NCBI GenBank assembly: GCA_020091685.1
Contig: CM034605.1
Location: forward strand, 7,983,019-8,047,018
Direction: 5' to 3'
DNA from: Lutjanus erythropterus
Taxonomy: Eukaryota; Chordata; Actinopteri; Lutjaniformes; Lutjanidae
Length of the DNA stretch: 64,000 nucleotides
This document shows positions 47,571-60,621 of the stretch, in pieces. Under the pieces are notes generated by a model that saw only the letters and a program-made list of their open reading frames with translations, had not been told where the DNA came from and did no database searches. Position 1 is the first letter of the stretch, and each line of letters begins with the position of its first letter. The translations under genes and the position numbers were made by a program.

Positions 47571-49462
47571 TGCACTGGCTGTGTTCACTTCAGATGTAAT
47601 CTAAATGCTGAGTAATACTGCCACTGCCAAGATGGGAGCAAGAATTATGACTCCCCTTTGCACGACTGGCTGGCTAATAATGGCTCTATTTTGGTCCTCC
47701 TGCTGAATCATGCCCCCTGAATGGGTCATCTCTTTCCTCCCTTGATCTCTCCTCGCTCCCTGATTTATCCTTGCTCTCTATCTCACACACACGCGTGCAC
47801 ATAAACCCTCTCTCTCACCCTCTCCTCCTGTCTGTGCAGATCCACTCTCCTTCTGTTCTCTCTCTTACCTCTTTCTCTCTCCCCATCTTCCTTGTCCCCC
47901 ACTAATGCATCTCTTCATCCATGAGAAGTTAATTTTGTGAATGGACAGCAGCATGAGTCATTAAGCCCTCGGAGCAAAACGCTCTTCATAGACCAGACGT
48001 CTCTAGCTATTTATAAACACAGCCGAAATGTGGGTGAGAAAGAGGCCAAAAGGTGTTTTAGCAGGTTTGAGGTGACGCCATAAATGATGCTGTTTCTAAA
48101 AATGGTTGCAAACAAAAGAAAATGTCTCCCTTGTTGCAGACAACAATGTGTTTGTTCTGTAATTTTGTCGTTCAGGCTACAATGTAATTAGGATGAAATG
48201 CTATTAATTCTACACCACAACTTTCGGGGGCCTGTGTGGGGGCCGCAGCTCATTAGAACTCAAAATAGATCAGATGTTGGTCTCACAAGGACTTCCTTAA
48301 TTGCTTTGTGTGATGTAAGCATTTGTAAGACAGAAACAGAAACACAGAGTTCAACACGGTTCGCCTCTTTGTCAAGGAAAACGATAACCCATAACTTAAC
48401 CTGCAGCGTGACTCAGTGTTCCTCCTCTTTGCCTCCTTTCTTTCTTTCTGTTCTTGGCGCCGAAGCACCTGGCACACTCTCGGCTTTGATCAGAACACAC
48501 TGAACACAGCTTGTGCTTCAGATGTTTCAGCCTGTAACTACACTGAGTGAGCTTTTCTCTCAAAGCCGTGCTAGAAAAATAAAGACACGTCAAAGTCTAG
48601 AAGGCGCACATGACCCGTTCCTCAGTCCATCTCTCTGTGGATTAAGTCCATATTCTCATTTGCACTTGAAAGAAAGTAATCCCCCTCTTTCTGTCATGAA
48701 ATGGGCAGAATAAGAAGATGAGAGTTGTCAGGCTTCCTTGAGCTGTACTGTACCTCCTTGCCAGGATCCTCCACACACGAGTACTGTTGATGAGTGCTCT
48801 CTGATTTTTCACCATCATCCGTGTCTCATCAGTGTCTCGTGCCACAGAGGCTTTGATGTTACTCTCTCGACTTACTTATTATTTTTAAAAGTATATTAAA
48901 AAAAAATTTCACACAATTGTACTGGTACAACCGGCATGACAAGAAACACCTTGATGTTAAATATATTTTCAGAACCTTTAAAAGGTGCCTGCACTTCTGC
49001 ATTCTCTCCTTTAATTCAGCACTGAAAATGAACAAGTGGAGGAAAAAGGTTTCTGCACCAGTAAAGAGGCAAACACACCTCTTGAGCAGGAGCCAGGAGC
49101 TCCAATCGATTAGATGTTCAGCAACAACAGAAAAGTACAAACATCAAACCCACCTCACAAAGTTTGCCACAAGTTAGGCTACCTATTTAGCACCCGTTAC
49201 ATTTTATCAAGTTGTGAAACAAATGATGCTGCTGCCTAATGTCCCATCATAATCGCTGTGATAAATTAGCTCGCCACTTATGTTAATGTGGTCATTAAGT
49301 AATAAAAGTAAGTTAATTAAGCGACATTATTAATTCATAATACACTGAAAAGTACTTGCCTTAATCAGCTTGTTGACATGTAACACGTGGGTAGAAATAT
49401 GTGGTGTCTGCACCAAGTCTCTGCTACATTTTGAATTTGAAATGTGTTTAGAGGAATGAGTG

Positions 49463-49600
49463 ACACTTTGTCTGAAAGGGTGTCTATAAAATTGTCATGT
49501 CACAAATATGAAGAAGTCTTTATAAAGGTTTATGACATGTCAGTGTCTTTGTTATGACATCTTGACATGAATTTAATGAACCACTTTACTTGAGGTTTTT
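49463..49600. repeat. fragment of the fold-back element, copy 3
   Basis: It shares 'atgacatgtcagtgtctttgttatgacatcttgacat'-type sequence (about 49530-49570) with one arm of the elements at 15818 and 32850. It is followed by other repeat-like sequence that ends about 20 bp before the dlgap2 acceptor at 49711. Confidence 0.6.
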
Positions 49601-49711
49601 TTTTTGGTAGTACTTTACATTACACCTTAATAATAACATGGTAACAGTGGGATAATAGTTTGATAATAAAGAAGTAATCATTAAGTAATACCTCGTTTCT
49701 GCATTTTCCAG

Positions 49712-50097
49712 CCATCACCTACACACCCAACTACAAGAAGACCCCTCCGCCAGTCCCACCCCGCACCACCTCCAAACCCCTCATCTCCATCACGGCCCAG
49801 AGCAGCACCGAGTCCACCCAGGATGCCTACCATGAGGGGCGGCACCCTCATGGTGGGATGTGGGCCTCCGACGGCCTCAGCCTGGGACTGACCCCAGGGA
49901 GGGGCCTCTATAACTCCACCGATAGCCTGGACAGCACCAAGGCGGTGACCATAGCCATGGAGGCGGCCGGAGTCATGGCCGGGAAAAGGCACCCCTCCAC
50001 AGACAGCCACAGCTCAGTGCTCACCTGCGACAAGGCCATCCTGGTGTCCAAGGCTGAGGAGTACCTGAAGACACCCCGGTCCTCTATAGGGATACAG
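49712..50097 (+). CDS. dlgap2: DLGAP2 proline-rich exon
   Basis: The acceptor gcattttccag|CCATC is entered in phase 1 and the donor ATACAG|gttagg leaves in phase 0. It encodes ITYTPNYKKTPPPVPPRTTS (residues 558-577), a proline-rich segment of the sort that binds SH3 domains, then SITAQSSTESTQDAY, RGLYNSTDSLDS, DKAILVSKAEEYLKTPRSSI and GIQ. The order matches human DLGAP2. The last residues with the first Val of the next exon form SIGIQV (681-686), the first dynein-light-chain (DYNLL) binding motif of the family. Composition is more GC-rich than the flanking intron. Confidence 0.95.
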
Positions 50098-51180
50098 GTT
50101 AGGATCAACTGAGTATAAAAATTCTTACAACTCACACACAGAAACAGCGCTCTCTTTAAAGCTGCTAAAAATAGCAGGAGTGAGTCATCTTACTGCAATC
50201 CATCAATTAAGATTCAACTCATGCTGGAGCAGGTTTTAGTGAATAGTAGTTCACTCCACGCTTCATTCACTCCCTCTCCATTTACTGTATCTATTCCTCT
50301 TTCTCTCCAATCTCACACTCTTCATGCTCCTTCTCTCATTTTCTCTCCTTCTCTCCCTTCTTCTCTCCTTTTCTCTTCGTCTCTCTCCAGCTCAGACTGT
50401 GTGATCGTATCTTGGATTTGTCTGCCTCTGTCTCTGACACTAGCTGAGGTTCTGCTGTTGCCGGTTGCAGGTCTGCTGCATTACAAAGAGTGAAGAATCT
50501 GTGGCACCTTAGAGCCATTTATAGTATTTTATCAAAGCAGGATATCAAAGTCACTGCTTTCCTACACTCTTCTTGGTTCATATATTTCAGTAACACTTAC
50601 ACTGACATTCAATACCAACAAAAATAACCCAGCATTGCTTCCAGACTCTGTCTGGTGTTTGGCATGACAATATGTTAATTAATGCAACAACTGAGGTATT
50701 TCAATCATCATTATTTCTCTTATTAATGCTGTTCATGTTCATGTTCTGTTAAAGGGAGAGGGTCCCAGCAGCGCTCATGTGTTCTGTTGATTTCCAACTG
50801 TTCAATCAGGATTAACCAAGCATTATTTTTCATTACCTCATCATCAAATTAAGTGGTGCCCTGCCCTGTACCTTAGTGGTACAATAATTTTGAAAACACA
50901 CAGCATATTAACCATTTGTTTCTTATGCATACATAATAAGTTCAATTTGTATTTATTCCAAATACATATTGCCTAAATTTACAAAAGGGTTAACTTTATT
51001 TGAAGGGCCACGAACATGATGAAGTCACAAGGAAGAAATGCTCAGCTGATGATGATTACAGCCCTTTAATGCAACATGAGCACTGCAGTGACCCCTCAGT
51101 TTTGGACTGTCCCTTTAACTTCAACCAATGATTGGAATAGCCTAGTTGTTGCATTAATTAATGTATTGTTCTTGCATTAA

Positions 51181-51476
51181 AAGGAAACTTCAGCACCTTA
51201 CATGTAGATGTTCAGTCAGTGTTGATGGGAGATATAGTACTATGAAGCAATACTGACCAAAAAAACTGAGTTATCATGCCTGCAGAGCCGTGCAGCAGTG
51301 CATACATGCAGCAGGATGCATTACTTGCAAGCTTCTCATGCCCACGTCTATGTTGCGGTGTTATCACCACCCTACCCTCTTTGTCAATATAGCACACACA
51401 CTGACAAATTTATTGCTTCAACTGACTACGTTTCCCATCAACACTGACTGAACATCCACATGAAAAGAGGTTCCCT
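51181..51476. mobile_element. MITE with about 70-bp inverted repeats and TTAA target duplication
   Basis: The left arm 51181-51250 and right arm about 51413-51476 are imperfect reverse complements sharing a 20-bp core (gatgttcagtcagtgttgat, ending gggag/gggaa). Both ends abut TTAA (51177-51180 and 51477-51480), the target site of piggyBac transposases. Ends read aaggaaac and agggaacc rather than the usual piggyBac CCC start, so assignment is by TTAA only. The interior has no frame of note. Confidence 0.7.
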
Positions 51477-52565
51477 TTAAGTCATGCATGAGATAACGTC
51501 AATTCTTGCACCCTCCTGATAGTTTATAAAGTGCTACATGAATCAATTCGTGCATTTTATTGATAAGAGCGGTTTATCTTTACAAATGAAGACATGGTCA
51601 CCAGTGCCAAAAAAGAAAGAAAAATCAAATCATGACTTAAAATCAAAAGTTGTGGACACCCCCACTTATGATTCTGTTCTCAACCCCTCAGCCACTCTTT
51701 ATCATCATTTCCCTTCATCTACATTTACTTTCTTATATTAATCTTTCATACACTTAGTAATTTCTGCCATTTACTCAATTTTTATTCTCTTTCCCACACA
51801 TAAATCTATAATTTCACACACTCGCTCCCTCATCTGCTGACTGTCCAATTTTCTCAGTCCGGGGCAAAGTTGAACTTGAAAACCTTTCAAATATTTGAGG
51901 ATGGAAAAAAAAGCAGCCCACTTCATTAATCTCATTCTGGAGGTGTTTGAGAGGCGCTGTTCAAGTTTCAAAAATAAGTCAAGCACACCCTAAAGGGCAA
52001 TTGCCATGTGTTTTTTGTTGTTTTTTTTCCAGGCGATATTAAGAGGGCCCTTTGACTGGAGTTCAGTCTAACACCTAAATTACACAGAAGTCACTGACTG
52101 TCCGATGTTGTCACTGGGGAGTCAGCCAGCGAATAAATGATCCCTTCAAAGTCAATTGATCCTGTTACATTCACTGTGTTGTATCAGGTCCAAACTAAGA
52201 GAATATCCAGCAGCACGTTTTGCCCAGACATTACATTTAACTGTAATGTGTAAATGGGAGAAATTAAAAATAGCCTCCGACACATTAGTCCTAGCAACCC
52301 ATTAAAATGATGAACTGTAATTTAGCCTGCATTCAATGTGTTAGAATAACCAAGTTACTGTTGGCTTTCTGCAGGATCATGAGTCATAAATCTTTTTGTA
52401 AACAAGGAAGGTGATTAAGAGGAATCTGGTCAACACTGCTAAACTTTTGCTGAAGAAACTTGCACTCCTGCTCCATGTCTGTCTGGTCCCTGTCATATCT
52501 GGACAAGAAACTTCCATCATAGACTTTAACTTGCTTTTACTGACCAGAAAGTTAGCAAAGTACAG

Positions 52566-52681
<116 letters not shown>

Positions 52682-52924
52682 AAACAGAAATGTCTTTGTA
52701 AAAATCAAACACCACAGGGAGCATTACTAGGCCTGGAGATATTTTCACAACTCGGATATCTGCATTCTCTGATATTTTAATGGGCCCCCTATTGGTCACT
52801 AGATTCATGTTTGAATTAAGTTACATTTGCACTACGGCTCTCCACCCTAAACTGTAAAAATGATTTGTTTGTTGAGCAATCACACGTTCTCCTAGTCCTC
52901 AGAAGAGATTTGATAAACTCCACT

Positions 52925-53170
52925 TAAAGGGACAGTTCACCCCAAAATCAAAAATACATATATTTCATCTTACCTGTAGTCTTATTTATTTATCTAGATT
53001 GTTTTGGTGTGAGTTGGCGACTTTTGAAGATATTGGCCATAGAGACGTGTGCCCTTTCTCAAACATAATGGCTGCACGTTTCTTTCTGTGTGGTTATAAA
53101 TTTGGTGGGTGTTTCGTGAAACTGCTCACAACAAGAGTTTTTTTTATTTTGGGACAAGCCGTCCTTTTAA
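52925..53170. repeat. interspersed repeat, 'aagggacagttcacccc' type
   Basis: It begins aaagggacagttcaccccaa and contains 'ctagattgttttggtgtgag' and 'gatattggccatagaga'. I recognise this repeat as widespread in percomorph fish. Confidence 0.65.
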
Positions 53171-55466
53171 ATGTAGCCTTCCCCTAAACCAGTGTTTCTC
53201 ACCATCTCACTGTTACTCAAATAAGTGTTTACCACATACCAACTCAGAAAATATTAGGCTCCACCACTGTGACTGACGGTAAAATACAGTAGCTTAGGTT
53301 TACTCTATTTAGAGGAGGTAGAAGATTATCATTATTATTTATTCATATTTCAGTCTTTTCATTTTACCTCTGCTCACTATTCATGACATCACAGTTTACC
53401 TTATAACTGATCATGGATGTTGTACAACTACACAGCAGGCTGATACTGAAACAAAGTATTACAGGAAAGACAAAAGTTATTTTCAGTTACGTTCCAGGGA
53501 TCTGATAGTGAAAGTATTTTCATTTGAAACGTTGTAGTATTTTGATAGTATTTTATGTTTATAAATTATGTGGTGTATTTAATTTTTAAAACTTTAGCAC
53601 TGTACCACTAGTGCCACTGCTGGTATGTGTGTCAAAATAAGAGAATCAAGGCCATAAAAATGTAATTAATTGACATCCATAATACTTAAATCTAATTAGC
53701 GACTAAATTGTAAAATGAAATTAAAATACATACGTTTAAATAAGCCTGTTTGCTCCACTACACTGTAACTCTGATACATACACCTTGCTTCAAATGTGGA
53801 GTAGGTGTCAGGGGAGATATCTGTTAAATGTAAATGCAGGTTTCTCATAACATTAATTTCCTGCCTCATGTAAACATGATGACTCACAAAAGACAGGAAA
53901 TGAATGGAAGCTAGTTACTGTGAAATTTGCATTTACATTCAACTGACTGCATTGATCCTGCAAACATTTATTAGCTCACACTGTTCACTCTGACTCATTT
54001 CTGCACTTGATTGTATGACTGACACGTGCAGTACATACAGTTTCTGATTTCATTGTGAGTCAGGGGTCAGATTCAGTCATCCGGGGATGATAAGAGCATC
54101 TAACCACACTGATGAGTGCTAATTTTAAATAGCAGTACTGCAACATGAAAATCTCATTGTCATGCTTCACCAAACTTTGTGGTGGGCGACACTCAATCTG
54201 AGCCACCATCTTCCTAAATCAGCATGCATTTAGCTCATTCATTACCAACAGTAGGGGAATACAGATCAAATCAAGTGTGGATGAGATAAGTGTAGTGTGG
54301 AGCAGAAAGAGCAGGACACCGTTAGTCCTAACTGTTCAGAGGAAGTGAGGGTGGATTTAAGGAAGGACCCGCCAGGGAATAACTAAATGTATGTGTGTGC
54401 ATTTGTGCCCGTCTGAGTGAGAGCGACAGAGAGTTATATTGGCTTTCAAATTGGCTCCAGTGATGTGTGTAAAGTCCATAAGCACTTTTGATTGTCAGTG
54501 CAGGTGCAATAAAGGTCCACATTTATAGAAACATCCAAGAGGGACAGAAATGTTGGGACAGATTTTGCCTGGCAACAAGGCTTTGTTAAAAATTGTCCCA
54601 AGGACTCCCTTTGGATGCAGTCCAGCCCCTCGAGATCAACCCACTACCATTTTGAATTGTGACTGTCAGAGCGTCATATTAGTGAGAGTTGGTACATCAC
54701 ATGTTCACATTAAGGACATGAGGTCATGACTCTGGTGATTTTCCTTGGAAATTAGAAGTTTTATCATCCCAGTGGAGGAGGATAGAATTAAATTTATTCT
54801 GGTACCTATTCAGAGTGATTTTTTAAGGTAGAATCAGAAGGATATGCCCAAGCTGTTTGTAAATGCACCAGAAAGATGCCAGGACGTCAAATAGTGATAT
54901 TTTGGGTTGGTCCAGAGCATCCTTATCAAATAATGGGAAAAGAAGGAAACAAGGCAGAGGGCGGGGTCTCTGCAGATATAGCCACTGAAACACACCTCTG
55001 GTGGGTCATAAGTGATGATTGAGCAGGAGTATATTTATATGAGTCTGAACATTATTTTTTAGAAAAATGTTGCAGATTATGCCTTTAACTTAGATTTAAA
55101 GTTTGTAAGCAGTTGTTGATTTCCAGAGAATTTTCCATGAGAGGACTTCTCCAATTAAAACATAATAAATGGCAAACCCATTAAATAACATAAATAATCC
55201 AATTAATTGAAAAATGTTTGAGACCTTCTTCACAGTGTCTGGAGAGTGTGAGGGGTCTCTGACTAATGACCTCAGTTTTTCTAAAATCCTGGCTCATACA
55301 TCACTTTTACAGTTCTGCTGGCATAATTGTTAGAATCTAATTCGTCAGATATTCCCAGAAAAAGGCTTTGCTATCCATTTATAGGCCGCTGTATATATCT
55401 ACAAGGCCATATTGTTGCCTGCCAGCTCGTTAATAGCTACCATTTCAGTTGAGTGCCTGCTGCAAC

Positions 55467-55498
55467 ACATTATTGTCATGAGATGATGACAATAATGT
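55467..55498. repeat. perfect 13-bp hairpin, 6-nt loop
   Basis: ACATTATTGTCAT (55467-55479) is the exact reverse complement of 55486-55498. No function assigned. Confidence 0.85.
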
Positions 55499-57249
55499 CC
55501 TGGGGCTTTGCAAAGATTGATTTATCAATATTGCAGACAGCCTCAGTTGCCTCAGCGTCACATCACATGGCCAATCAGTCTGCTTCACCTACTACCGGAA
55601 GTATAATTAACCTGAATTAGCCTGCCTCTGTATTGATTTGCCTTTCCCTTTCCAACACCTCCCTATCTTAGAGGAGGTCAGTATATTTTTAATCTTTGAT
55701 CTCTGACCTTGTGGACGTGACGATGTCTTGACTTCCTGTAATCCTTAGGGACCGCTTTATTTCCGGCTTTAGATAACCTTTTGGTACCCTAAAGCTGTTC
55801 CAAAACACTGATTGATTTATTTACAAAAATAGTTTTAATTGGAGCTGTAATGAGGTTGAGTAAAGAGGAAGTCAAAGCTTTTAACCTTAAACACAGTCAG
55901 GTGTTGGGAAAAGTCACCAGGTGGTGTTTGTGTGTTTTGGATGAAAGGCACAGTGGTTCAACTTTTTGCTGATGCTCACAGTTTCCACACCTGTGCTGAC
56001 GTTGTGACTATGATTACTGATGCAGTGAGTGAGTTTATATGTGTGTATGAATACATCGCTATGAAAACATCTTCAGGGAAGGTAAGCCTGTTGAACATAA
56101 ATCTCACAGCCTCGTGGATGTTTTGTCTTCCCTCCGTCCTCATCCATCACAGACTTGAAACTCATTCTCTTTTCATGAGGTGGACTTTGCTCTGCTTCTA
56201 ACACAAAGTAATGGAGGTCACCTCTGCAAGCTGCTCCACACTCATTTCCCCCCCCTGCTAACAGCTTTTCCCAAACGGCCTGACAGAATACAAAATGGCT
56301 CTCCAAAAATGTCACTCCCCAGCTTTAATACTGACCACTCTACAGCACAGGTAAGGTTGGCATTTCCTCACAACAGAGCCACACCTTTATTTGAACCTGT
56401 GTCTTTGACTCGCTCTCATAGTCATGACACTTTGAAAGCCTTGTATGGACATTTCTGGATGGCTCTGACAATCACTTTTGATGGAAAAGGCAGGGATGGT
56501 ATCCCTGGTATTAAAGGAATGTGTCTTTTAGCCACAGTAGCAACTCTTTGAAGCTGTGCTTGCACCGCATGCTGCCATCGGCAGGTTAACATGTTCACAT
56601 GCTTCCAAGATTTCCTAATATATTGATGTTTAGCAATTTCAGATCCTTTTAGTGCCAACGTCATGCTTACATTACAGTGTTAGCTGGAGGCAAAACAAAA
56701 GAAAAACTGGAGGCAAACACAAATCACCTCAGAGTGAGATGCCATGTAACAAAGTGAAAATATCTTTGTTGCTAGGTCCAGAATTGAAGTAGTGATGGCT
56801 CAGAATAAAGGTTTGTCACACACCAGCTGCCACTAGTCAAAAAATCTGAAGACAACTATGGTTAAACATGATCAGACAAAGGGCAATGTGTACAACTTGC
56901 AACAAGATGAAGAACATAAACTCACAAAGTGTCAAGATAGGAAATATTCTCAGACCTATTTCCTTATTAAACAGAAAAATATAACCAAACGCCCTCTGAA
57001 TTCAAGTTTCTCTCTTTTACCAAGCAATCACCAACTCTGGTTTGGTTGAAATAAATCCTTAATTCACTGTGTTAGATGTGAAAATAGTCTGGCTCTACAG
57101 GCTGTTTTGCTCTGAATTGTCTTACAGCCCAGTGAGTGTATCCTGTGCGGTTTAGTGGATTGTGGAGCATCACCTGTCACTCATGCAGAGCATTAAATTA
57201 GCAAAATGACAAAAATCACCCCCCAAAAAAGGGAGGTCCATAATGTTCA

Positions 57250-57372
57250 TCATCTTAGTTTAGCATATTAGCATGCTAACATTTGTTAATTAGCATCAAA
57301 CACAAAGTTCATGTGAGGCTGATGGGAAAATTAGTTTTGCAGGTATTTGGCCATTAATCAAAATACTGGACA
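57250..57372. repeat. interspersed repeat, 'ttagcatgctaaca' type
   Basis: It contains 'attagcatgctaacatttg', 'gtgaggctgatggga' and 'agttttgcaggtatttggcc', a repeat I recognise as common in percomorph genomes. Confidence 0.6.
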
Positions 57373-59827
57373 ATAACCATATGTCTCTTGCTATACCACT
57401 ATGTAACATCAAACTTTTGATTTGCAGACCATTTCTGGTACAGTCCCAGAAAAGAAAGGCTCAGTGGGCACTAAAGAAGAAATACTGAAATGACAAAAAA
57501 AAAAAAGACAGAAAGGCTTAAGACAGCAGAAGAAAGGAAAAGATTGTGACGGTAAGCTAGCAGGAAATTGTGAACACTAGACAAAGAAAAGAAGTGAAAG
57601 GAAAGAAATTAAACAAGGAGATGATGAGCAATTGGAGAAACGAGGAATAAATGACAAATAGAAGAGCATAGCAGAAATGGTGAGTGCTGACAGGGTTTCC
57701 ACAAAGGCAGTAAAACATGGGGCTCCAGGGACTGGTAAAGAGTCTCTGAGTCTGGGTGGCTGGATCAGGATCGCAGCCATGCAGGGGCAGACAGGATCAT
57801 CATCAGTCATTTGTCTTTCCCATCCCATAATATCCACTAATGTTGCCCTATCTGTCACTGTGTAACTATGGTCACACAGCTGTGAATACTTGACAAAGAC
57901 CTATCCATAGTACTGACCTGTAAAAGCAAAACATGCAGGATGTACCCAAAAAACAATGCATGGATTCATACATAAATAATCACCCACAACCCACCTGAAG
58001 TGTGTTGCAGTGCCAGCATCTGCAAAGTTCTCACCCTCTTCCAGTACTTTCTCATTGCTATTAATTTGCTGTGTTTGGGATGCTTTACTAACCCAAACTG
58101 TTGGTTGTTGACATCCTGAGAATGAGACTCAACAATCAACTATCACTGCGGTGTGTTTACAAACAGCAACTGACAAATCCCAGTTATTCTACCTTTAAGT
58201 ATTGAGCATTTTTCTTTTCTTTTTGATAGATATTTGTATTACTTATGGAATAGTAAGTGAATAAATAAACAGCTATTTTTTGCTATTTTGGCAGCAAATG
58301 TAAATGTTGTATTAACGTATTATCACCAAAGTTCATATCGCTAACTTGTTTGAAAAAAAGGTCGTGTTTCTGGCCTCACTCTCCTTTTAGCTTTTGTTTG
58401 GTCCAAACCACTGCTTCCCAACGTAGACGTCCTGACCACCACAAGGGGGCTCTAAAGCCTAAGAAAACTTCAACTAAAATATATACAGTATACCTTTATC
58501 TGAGAATTTCATTCATTTCTGTCAAGGTAAACTGTTATTTAAACTCTCAGAATATGGGCATGGTGAAGACCTAAACAAAAGTTATAATCACAGAGCTTTC
58601 ACTCTCTACTAAATATCCTTATCCTACATTAGAAAATTATGTAGTTAAAACAACCAAAGAGCTACTAGAACAACTGCCAGATGTCAAAGAGAATTGTATA
58701 AAGTGTTATCAGGAAAACTCTTCTGTGATGCGATATTTACAAGAAATAATCTGCACAAAATTCATCCAAATTGCTTGTTGTACACAAACTTCCTGCACTT
58801 ATTGTGTTCACTATTTGGATAAATTTTACAGTTCATCATTGTTATTGTTATGCATTGATTATAACATGAAATATACATCAAATATGTCACTTAGTCAGGG
58901 GTTGTCAGTTTACTCAAGGGTAGAAAAGTTGTACCTTTAGGAGGACCACTGATCTAAACCCAGTTATGAGAAAAATATCTGGCTTAGCTGCTGAATGCTC
59001 ATACTATTAGTACCAGCTAGTTTCTTATCTTGTCTGTCATGTTTGATGCAGGGCAGCCAGTGTACAGTGGATGTTTCAGAGCTTTATCACTAAAAGCATT
59101 GTCTGTGTCTAGAAAGGATGCTGATTAGAGTAGTGAGTGAACCAAAACAATAAAGTTGTTTACTGTAAAACCAAATAATGAGCTGAAAGATGCTAAAAAC
59201 CTCTGTAAAGCTGAGGACAACTGCAGAGTCAGGTGTTAATTCTCTGTTGTTTCCTTAACAACCGTGCCCTTTCCTATTACACACAGTCGTCTGACCCATT
59301 GTTTATATAAAAATAATGATTAATGCAGCTTTAACCTAATGGAGTCTTGCCTACTGTGGCAAAACATTTTCATAATTAAGTATTATAGCTCAACACAATA
59401 TTCCATACCTTCATGATGTAATAAACCACATGACCTGAATTTAGGATATATAACATTGCATATATCAACACAGCATTGTAGCACAGCAACAGTTTAATGA
59501 GCCTATAATATATTATGAATATTACAGAACATTCAACCACAAACATTTATTGCTAAAATGATCTTTTTAAGTGTGCAATATAACATACAGCACATCTCCC
59601 TTCATTTTGTAGATTAATTTCCATAGAAAGCTAAGATCCTCTGCAGGAAACCTCTTCAGTCTTGTTGCCTTTGCTGCCTCCATAAATCATACAATGTTTA
59701 CTTTCTGACAGGCCGTGTACAGTTAAGGTGCTCTGTCCAGTCCCAAACCAATAAACCCAGAAGCACAGGGGAATGGTAGCTCACATAATGAGAAGCACTT
59801 TTGGCTTGTATCATTTCTTCGCATTAG

Positions 59828-59916
59828 GTGGAAGCAGCCACGGACTCTGAATCTGAAAGCAAAGGCTCGAGGGAGTACCACTCTGTGGGGATCCAGGTGG
59901 AGGACAACAAGAAAGG
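59828..59916 (+). CDS. dlgap2: DLGAP2 exon with dynein-light-chain motif
   Basis: The acceptor cgcattag|GTG is entered in phase 0 and the donor AAAGG|gtgaga leaves in phase 2. It encodes VEAATDSESESKGSREYHSV, then GIQVEDNKK, aligned with human DLGAP2 VETATDSDTESRGLREYHSV. SVGIQV (residues 704-709) is the second DYNLL-binding motif. In the family these motifs tether the scaffold to myosin-V/dynein light chain. The run of Ser and Glu around 692-696 is acidic and probably a kinase target. Confidence 0.94.
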
Positions 59917-60063
59917 GTGAGATAATGGTTCTGGGGTTTTAAGCTCATTAGAAAAGCTCAATCTCTGATGTTTGCTCTCACTATTATGAACAAAAGTCCC
60001 ATTGTCTCTGCCCTTATTTGTCATTGTGGCCTGTGTGCATTCATCTGTGTCTTTCTAACTCAG
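59917..60063. other. short dlgap2 intron, 147 bp
   Basis: The donor is gtgaga, and the acceptor at 60063 follows tctttctaactcag. The frame is continuous only with this acceptor; another AG four bases later would shift it. Confidence 0.85.
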
Positions 60064-60503
60064 ACAGGGCAGGTTCAAACGCTCAAACAGTGTGACTGCA
60101 GCCGTGCAGGCCGACATGGAGTTGGAGGGCTTCCCTATCATGGAGGACAAGGGCCTGCAGTTCGGTGGAGGCTTCCAGCGTCACTCGGAGCCCAGCACAC
60201 CCACCCAGTACGGGGCAGTGCGAACAGTACGCACCCAGGGGCTCTTCAGCTACCGTGAGGATTACCGTACCCCTACTGAGCCCCCCAGTCCCAGGGAGAC
60301 CACCAGTGAGACCACCTGGCAACTGGAACCCCCCTCCCCACGGGACAGCACGGCCTCGCCGGGCGAGTCGGGCAGGGCGTCCCCCTCCCTGAGGAGGGAC
60401 GGGAGCTGGTTCATGCAACTGCTCCACACGGAGACCAAGAGGATTGAGGGCTGGTGTAAGGAGATGGAGGCAGAGGCTGAAGAGAATGACCTGTCAGAGG
60501 AAA
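60064..60503 (+). CDS. dlgap2: DLGAP2 exon, start of GH1 domain
   Basis: Entered in phase 2 (KK-G-QGRFKRSNSV) and left in phase 1 (SEEA|gtgagt splits the Ile codon). It encodes GRFKRSNSVTAAVQADMELE, EDKGLQFGGGFQRHSEPSTP and RTVRTQGLFSYREDYRTP, near-identical to human DLGAP2. After this the human linker (PPPDPWLEP... as I recall) is replaced by a Ser/Pro/Thr-rich stretch with two EPPSPR(E/D) repeats and GRASPS. RRDGSWFMQLLHTETKRIEG (from residue 825) begins the GKAP homology 1 (GH1) helical domain, continuing WCKEMEAEAEENDLSEE. The exon is GC-rich. Confidence 0.95.
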
Positions 60504-60621
60504 GTGAGTGCTACTCAGCTGAGGCTGCTTTTGTGCAGGCAGATTGAAAGATGGATGTACTGAACTGAATGTATGACACTGTGCTGTGTGTGTTGTGCTT
60601 GATATGCTGGGTGTGTTTCAG
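60504..60621. other. short dlgap2 intron, 118 bp
   Basis: Donor AAA|gtgagt, acceptor gtgtttcag|TCC. The frame also runs on for a few codons into the intron, which is coincidental. Confidence 0.85.

Larger units (their letters stand above)
38856..49711. other. region between the giant frame and the next dlgap2 exon
   Basis: The first 0.87 kb lacks recognisable repeats and could be a 3' untranslated region. A variant signal TATAAA at 39530-39535 is followed by a TG-rich stretch, and the first canonical AATAAA is at 40389-40394, inside a transposon. Further along lie the hAT-like element 39723-40700, a 151-bp MITE (45207-45357), a CA run (44231-44248), an imperfect GTGA-rich tract (about 47520-47570), a CT-rich tract (about 47750-47890), and a fold-back fragment near the 3' end. 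No further exon is seen. Confidence 0.65.

Noticed and set aside
50380-50460. Acceptor-like site after a CT-rich tract (ctctctccag at 50390)
   Set aside because: In the phase required after GIQ the frame meets a stop within about 19 codons, and no donor or family similarity is visible.
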